NCBI GenBank assembly: GCA_016342655.1
Contig: JAEINL010000005.1
Location: forward strand, 1 to 64,000
DNA length: 64,000 bases
Origin: Sphaerochaeta sp.
Lineage (GTDB): Bacteria; Spirochaetota; Spirochaetia; Sphaerochaetales; Sphaerochaetaceae
Direction: 5' to 3'
A model generated the notes under the pieces. The model made no database searches. It was given only the letters and a program-made list of their open reading frames with translations, and had not been told where the DNA came from. This document shows positions 61,599-64,000 of this stretch, piece by piece (within the stretch, counting starts at the first letter, position 1; each line of letters starts with the position of its first letter). Position numbers and translations under genes: made by a program.

Positions 61599-62768
61599 TC
61601 AGGGAGAAATATCGCTGAGTATAGACACATCGTGACGTGTGTAATAATTCCTTTTATTCAGGTACATGTTCTCATCGAGCATTTTGAGAAAGGTTGCTGG
61701 ATCATGTGTGTGGCCATCTTGTACAACACCTTTCCCAACACTCACCTCCAGCATAAAAGGAAATATGTCCAAGGCATTGAAGGCCTCCAGACCTTCTTTG
61801 AATTTCAACAGTGCTTCATCCATTCCCTCGGCACAGGCCATTTCCCGCAGAAGGAGAAACTCATCCCCACCATAGCGGCATATCATCCAGCTCCGGGAAA
61901 AGTTCTCACGCAACAATTGGGCAAAAGAACGCAGACTCCTATCGCCCATTTCATGGCCATACTGGTCATTTACGTCCTTGAAGAAGTTTATATCCATAAG
62001 CATTCCACCTATGATCGTATCCTTCTTACCTGTATGGGAAAAGAGATAGTTGAGATACTCTTCACCTACGCTCCGGTTATAGAGCGAAGTCAGATAATCC
62101 CTGTTGGCCTTGGTGTTCTGGGTATGCAGAAACAGTATGAGCAAGCTAAGGGTAAATGCAATCAGAACTATTTCCATCCCTTCCACGTTTACCTGAATTA
62201 TGGTAGCTATAATCAAAAAATGCGGAACGACAAAAAGAGGTACGTTCGTTTTCTTTCCTTGCACAAACCGATGGAAGAGCAAGTAGATTTGCCCACCAAC
62301 TATATACCCTATGTTGCAAGCAACGAACAAAAAGTAATAGTTTCCCCGTGTATAGATATTGTTAGCACCTAGAGAGAAAAGCATCCCATTGGAGAGGCTG
62401 ATCAGGACAAACATGAAATTGATCGCGATAGGAATACCTGCGAGCAATCCAAAGTGGAAGGGAACCTTCTCCCATCTTTTGTCCAGTTGGTCGATATAGA
62501 GAAAGTAGAAAAAACCCGGAAGCGGTGACACTACAAATAATCCAGATACAAGTATTGCGTACATAGTGTGCGATCCTAAAAAGACTCTCCCTGAAAGCAG
62601 TTCCATACACATTTTCAGGACAAGCAGAACTAGGGCAGAAAAGATCATATTGACAAACAACGAGTCATGAGCTTGCCTTTTCCCCCCTCTCCCCAGCACA
62701 TAATGAAGCATAATCATAATGAGTATGAGACCAATTATTGAGTTTTGCATATGATAGAGAAGTGGCAA
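61599..62768 (-). CDS. Membrane GGDEF diguanylate cyclase, paralogue 2
   Basis: Start at TTG 62768, not the track's 62780: GGAGG lies just upstream and the protein then begins MPLLYHMQNS, parallel to MPILYYIQNS of paralogue 1; 389 aa. Same N-terminal helices, then DYLTSLYNR, MLMDINFFKDVNDQYGHEMGD and an intact RYGGDEF. 137 bp before paralogue 1 and in the same direction. Confidence 0.92.
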   Translation of the reverse strand: MPLLYHMQNSIIGLILIMIMLHYVLGRGGKRQAHDSLFVNMIFSALVLLVLKMCMELLSGRVFLGSHTMYAILVSGLFVVSPLPGFFYFLYIDQLDKRWEKVPFHFGLLAGIPIAINFMFVLISLSNGMLFSLGANNIYTRGNYYFLFVACNIGYIVGGQIYLLFHRFVQGKKTNVPLFVVPHFLIIATIIQVNVEGMEIVLIAFTLSLLILFLHTQNTKANRDYLTSLYNRSVGEEYLNYLFSHTGKKDTIIGGMLMDINFFKDVNDQYGHEMGDRSLRSFAQLLRENFSRSWMICRYGGDEFLLLREMACAEGMDEALLKFKEGLEAFNALDIFPFMLEVSVGKGVVQDGHTHDPATFLKMLDENMYLNKRNYYTRHDVSILSDISP

Positions 62769-63044
62769 AACAACCTCCAATGCTATTACCGATGGCTTGA
62801 GTATACTGAAAACCTTGGGGGGAATATAGGGATACTACCTAAAATGTACAAAGATGTGTACAAAGTATTGCCTATCTTTTTCGCATCTCACTCTTGTAGC
62901 AATCCGATAGAAGCGAACAAGCCTCTCTATAAAGCTTGTCTACTACGTGATCAGAAACTGTAAGGCATTATTCCAATTCAAATAGTTTCTGTTTGAGGTT
63001 TGTCTGATTCTTGCTTTCCCAGCTTCGCCACGATACAATTGCTT

Positions 63045-63521
63045 ATGAGTGAATGTACCATAGCCAATGCCTTTTTGTGCAAGCACAGCATGTTTGGAGG
63101 CCTGACCGATACAGAACTGATGATTATCCATGACTACTTGGATGAAAATACCTATGCCAAAGGGACCTGCATCCTGAAACAGGGGGAACCAAACAACAGT
63201 GTCTATTTTATTGTTGAGGGAGAAGTCTCCATCCAGAAGCATCCTAATGAAAATGAAGACCAGGAACGGGTTATAGCCACCTTGCATGCAGGGGATTCGT
63301 TTGGGGAGATGGAACTCATTGATATCCAACCTTGTGCTGCAAGTGCCATCTGCCTCACCGAAACCACGATTATCACCCTTTCCAACAAAGACCTGTACAA
63401 GCTTTCGACCACACATCTGAAAACATACACCATGCTTATTCTCAATCTTGCCAGAGATATCAGCCGAAGGCTTCGTTCCACTGACAACCTGTTATCCCTC
63501 GTTTCAAAGAAAAGTCCCTAA
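63045..63521 (+). CDS. Cyclic-nucleotide-binding domain protein
   Basis: ATG 63045 (158 aa) or an earlier TTG at 63000; neither has a strong ribosome site. A single cNMP-binding domain: GTCILKQGEPNNSVYFIVEGEVSI, GDSFGEMELIDIQPCAASAI (phosphate-binding cassette, with CAAS where CRP has RSAW-type arginine). No DNA-binding domain follows, so it is not a CRP-type regulator; the C-terminal helix may dimerise or contact a partner. The missing phosphate-cassette arginine suggests weak or altered nucleotide binding. Confidence 0.85.
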   Translation: MSECTIANAFLCKHSMFGGLTDTELMIIHDYLDENTYAKGTCILKQGEPNNSVYFIVEGEVSIQKHPNENEDQERVIATLHAGDSFGEMELIDIQPCAASAICLTETTIITLSNKDLYKLSTTHLKTYTMLILNLARDISRRLRSTDNLLSLVSKKSP

Positions 63522-63528
63522 CCTCTCT

Positions 63529-64000
63529 TCACTGCACTCTTTGGACACCCTTTGATCCTGCTTGTTCTTTCTGTTTGTTCTCCTCACGTCTCATCATGAG
63601 CAAAGTGATGGCCATCAAGGCGGGGGAAAGCGCCCCTATCAACATACCACTTCTCAATGCTGACTCACCCTCGCCTAAGGCTTTCATCCAAGGCAGGACT
63701 TGCACTAAGGTGGGGTGTATGTCTGCTGTAAGGCCTATGAGCCAAGGCCCGATCGAAGCACCTCCATCTCCAGCTGCTGCAAGCATTGCGAATAGGGATG
63801 CTCCGGCAAGGGGGAAATGCCTCGCTCCAATCACAACCGATCCCGGCCAAAGCAGGCTACTGCCCAATCCTGTCAGAGCACAAGCAAAGAGGGAGAGCAG
63901 AGGCCACGGTGAAGTTGCGGCAACCAGATAGCACACTACACACAGCAACGAACCGTAGAACATAGCTTTCCAAATAGGGAGCCTGTTTCCATATTTTCCA
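63529..64000 (-). CDS. MFS transporter, C-terminal part (cut by window end)
   Basis: The open frame continues past the track's ATG to the edge of the window (KYGNRLPIWKAMFYG), so the gene starts beyond base 64000. The visible ~155 residues show about four membrane helices of a major facilitator, with GSSLLWPGSVVIGARHFP and GASIGPWLIGLTADI typical of sugar-type MFS proteins. Ends with a basic tail (MRREENKQKEQ). Confidence 0.85.
   Translation of the reverse strand, partial: GKYGNRLPIWKAMFYGSLLCVVCYLVAATSPWPLLSLFACALTGLGSSLLWPGSVVIGARHFPLAGASLFAMLAAAGDGGASIGPWLIGLTADIHPTLVQVLPWMKALGEGESALRSGMLIGALSPALMAITLLMMRREENKQKEQAGSKGVQRVQ

Noticed and set aside
62840-62865. Repeated TGTACAAAG sequence upstream of the second GGDEF gene
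   Set aside because: Resembles the integrase-side TGTACA repeats, but lacks the same phasing and context; probably chance.

Overview
The window looks like a piece of a Spirochaetota chromosome, most likely a Sphaerochaeta-like organism. This is inferred from overall gene content, the many ABC and YesMN-type systems, and two binding-protein signal peptides that end in FAGGAKE/FAAGAKE. No 16S or marker gene is present to prove it.

Bases 1-17060 are an accessory island ending at the 3' end of a tRNA-Val(CAC) gene. From left to right it holds: a CRISPR array (8 complete 36-nt repeats, 30-nt spacers, type II-like geometry, no cas genes in view) cut inside its ninth repeat by the end of an IS; a complete IS1595-family element; an endonuclease III-like Fe-S glycosylase; an unknown gene with a near-leaderless promoter; a complete 2.8-kb IS with 22-bp inverted repeats, an 8-bp target duplication and an 824-aa MULE-like transposase; a small HTH-type protein coupled to a C5-cytosine methyltransferase; an inverted-repeat-rich region followed by a small HTH protein and a UvrD-like helicase fused to what looks like a rolling-circle initiator domain; a tyrosine recombinase; a 116-bp nested palindrome; an EVE-HNH (modification-dependent) endonuclease; and a second integrase next to the tRNA. 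I read it as an integrated mobile element carrying defence genes.

Bases 17387-32005 are chromosomal. A lactonase-fold protein and a small cupin are followed by a long minus-strand operon (32005 to 18953): FdrA-YlbE (AllF-AllG) fusion, cyclase-family hydrolase, GNAT-like protein, thiolase-like protein lacking its catalytic cysteine, DUF35 OB-fold/Zn-ribbon partner, FCD-type GntR regulator, DUF2877 (AllH-like) protein, three-subunit molybdenum hydroxylase and an NCS2 purine/pyrimidine permease. A GntR-type operator (TTGTATACAA) lies in the spacer of the operon promoter. The set suggests uptake and breakdown of an N-heterocycle by a route that does not match the textbook allantoin pathway.

Bases 32430-46032 carry transport and sensing: a plus-strand sugar-type ABC transporter (binding protein, two permeases) with an MBL-fold hydrolase and a YesN/YesM two-component pair, then a minus-strand ferric/phosphonate-type ABC transporter (binding protein, fused double permease, ATPase) together with an OmpR-type regulator, its kinase and a second ATPase.

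Bases 46406-64000 carry a YtrA-type GntR/ABC-2 exporter operon with a clear palindromic operator, the diaminobutyrate aminotransferase/decarboxylase pair (1,3-diaminopropane synthesis), a YczE-type membrane protein, a macro-domain and vWA pair, an RND efflux operon (OMF, adaptor, pump, PII-like protein), two paralogous membrane GGDEF proteins with conserved TTG starts, a cyclic-nucleotide-binding protein and an MFS transporter cut by the window end.
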